NCBI RefSeq assembly: GCF_013389455.1
Contig: NZ_CP058278.1
Coordinates: 2,666,001 to 2,730,000, forward strand
DNA length: 64,000 nucleotides
Reading direction: 5' to 3'
Source: Flavobacterium inviolabile
Lineage (GTDB): Bacteria; Bacteroidota; Bacteroidia; Flavobacteriales; Flavobacteriaceae
How positions within the stretch are numbered: position 1 is the first letter of the stretch; each line of letters begins with the position of its first letter. The notes below the pieces were generated by a model. It was not told the origin of the DNA and made no database searches. It saw nothing but the letters and a program-made list of their open reading frames with translations. A program made the translations under genes and the position numbers. Below, piece by piece: positions 63,623 through 64,000 of the stretch.

Positions 63623-64000
63623 CTAAGGTAAAATCATCGGGCCCAAAATGATCATCCACATAATATAGCCTGATATGCTACCCAGAACACCGGAAAAAAT
63701 AAAGGTTAATCTGTACTTTAAAGGAACTATTTTGAGTATTAAAAAGGATATAATGCATAATCCGATGCTTCCTGAAATAATAGAAAACGTTCCCTCATAG
63801 CATCCCAAATGATTAGAAATTTTTAGTTCATCTCCCCAAAAGTAATTTCCTTTATTAAAAAAGATACCGTTGATAATTCCTTTAAAAAAATTAAAAACTT
63901 CTCTGGACCAGAACAAGGACAGAAAAATAAGTCCCCATTTCATAAATGAAGTTGTATTTATCGCTTTATAATACTGGAATAGCAATATCACAAAACCAGC
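63623..64000 (-). CDS. multi-pass membrane protein of unknown function (partial, N-terminus outside window)
   Basis: The frame runs off the right edge (the first visible residues AGFVILLFQYYKA continue without a start), so only the C-terminal 125 residues are seen. About three hydrophobic helices (1-10 and beyond, 70-90, 97-122) suggest a polytopic membrane protein. No family recognised; AT-rich like its neighbours. Confidence 0.6.
   Translation of the reverse strand, partial: AGFVILLFQYYKAINTTSFMKWGLIFLSLFWSREVFNFFKGIINGIFFNKGNYFWGDELKISNHLGCYEGTFSIISGSIGLCIISFLILKIVPLKYRLTFIFSGVLGSISGYIMWMIILGPMILP

Overview
The window looks like chromosomal DNA of a gliding member of the Flavobacteriaceae (Bacteroidota), Flavobacterium-like. 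Reasons: the gliding genes gldF and gldG, a type IX secretion sorting domain, several promoters of the Bacteroidota form TTG/TTTG - 19 or 20 nt - TAnnTTTG, no clear Shine-Dalgarno sequences, low GC, and many families typical of this group (DUF4159, PG_1098-type methyltransferase, YbiT-like ABC-F, Bacteroidota-type SRP RNA). Most of it is ordinary core genome. I did not find a complete new multi-gene system. The best candidate for something undescribed is a three-gene array of small cysteine-rich peptides.

Layout. 1-3.1 kb: a partial NlpC/P60 peptidase, a thiolase, and a tRNA Ser-Pro-Arg operon present as two tandem copies, each with its own promoter and terminator. 3.4-8.7 kb: a small membrane protein, an SRPBCC-EVE-MarR operon, transposase debris with a promoter-containing repeat, a secreted protein, a bestrophin channel and an SDR. 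8.8-15.7 kb (minus): a PG_1098-type methyltransferase and AI-2E transporter, a secreted M43 protease, then a TrmH-like / DUF4159 / RsmE / TsaD cluster. 15.8-20.3 kb: a TamB-like protein. 20.5-22.5 kb: pfkA-gap. 22.5-26.7 kb: a DPP4-like S9 peptidase and a trans-sulfuration-family PLP enzyme divergent from an Lrp regulator. 26.8-27.5 kb: the three peptides. 27.7-31 kb: lpdA, a TPM protein, dnaN. 31-36.7 kb: gldG/gldF, a monooxygenase-like protein, a SAM hydrolase, PhoH, purC.

37.5-40.3 kb is a small, increasingly AT-rich accessory island. It holds an unusual nested inverted repeat, a short RHS-core protein with a variable tail, and two orphan genes. 40.4-46.7 kb is a tripartite RND efflux operon with its own GbsR/MarR regulator; a textbook promoter overlapped by an inverted-repeat operator lies in front of it. 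46.9-57.8 kb carries a glutaminyl cyclase, SRP RNA, an SDR, fsa, a thioredoxin-fold lipoprotein lacking its CxxC, an ABC-F ATPase, a WG-repeat protein and a T9SS-secreted purple-acid-phosphatase-like protein. 57.8-64 kb holds an M48 protease and then a cassette-like accessory region of unrelated single genes separated by long, locally GC-rich palindromic spacers, with a broken S41-like gene and orphan membrane proteins.

A roughly 160-180 bp sequence upstream of the gene at 6.1 kb recurs in inverted orientation upstream of the DUF1569 gene at 62.3 kb. This links the two accessory zones. All statements rest on reading the sequence and on family knowledge; no database search was run.
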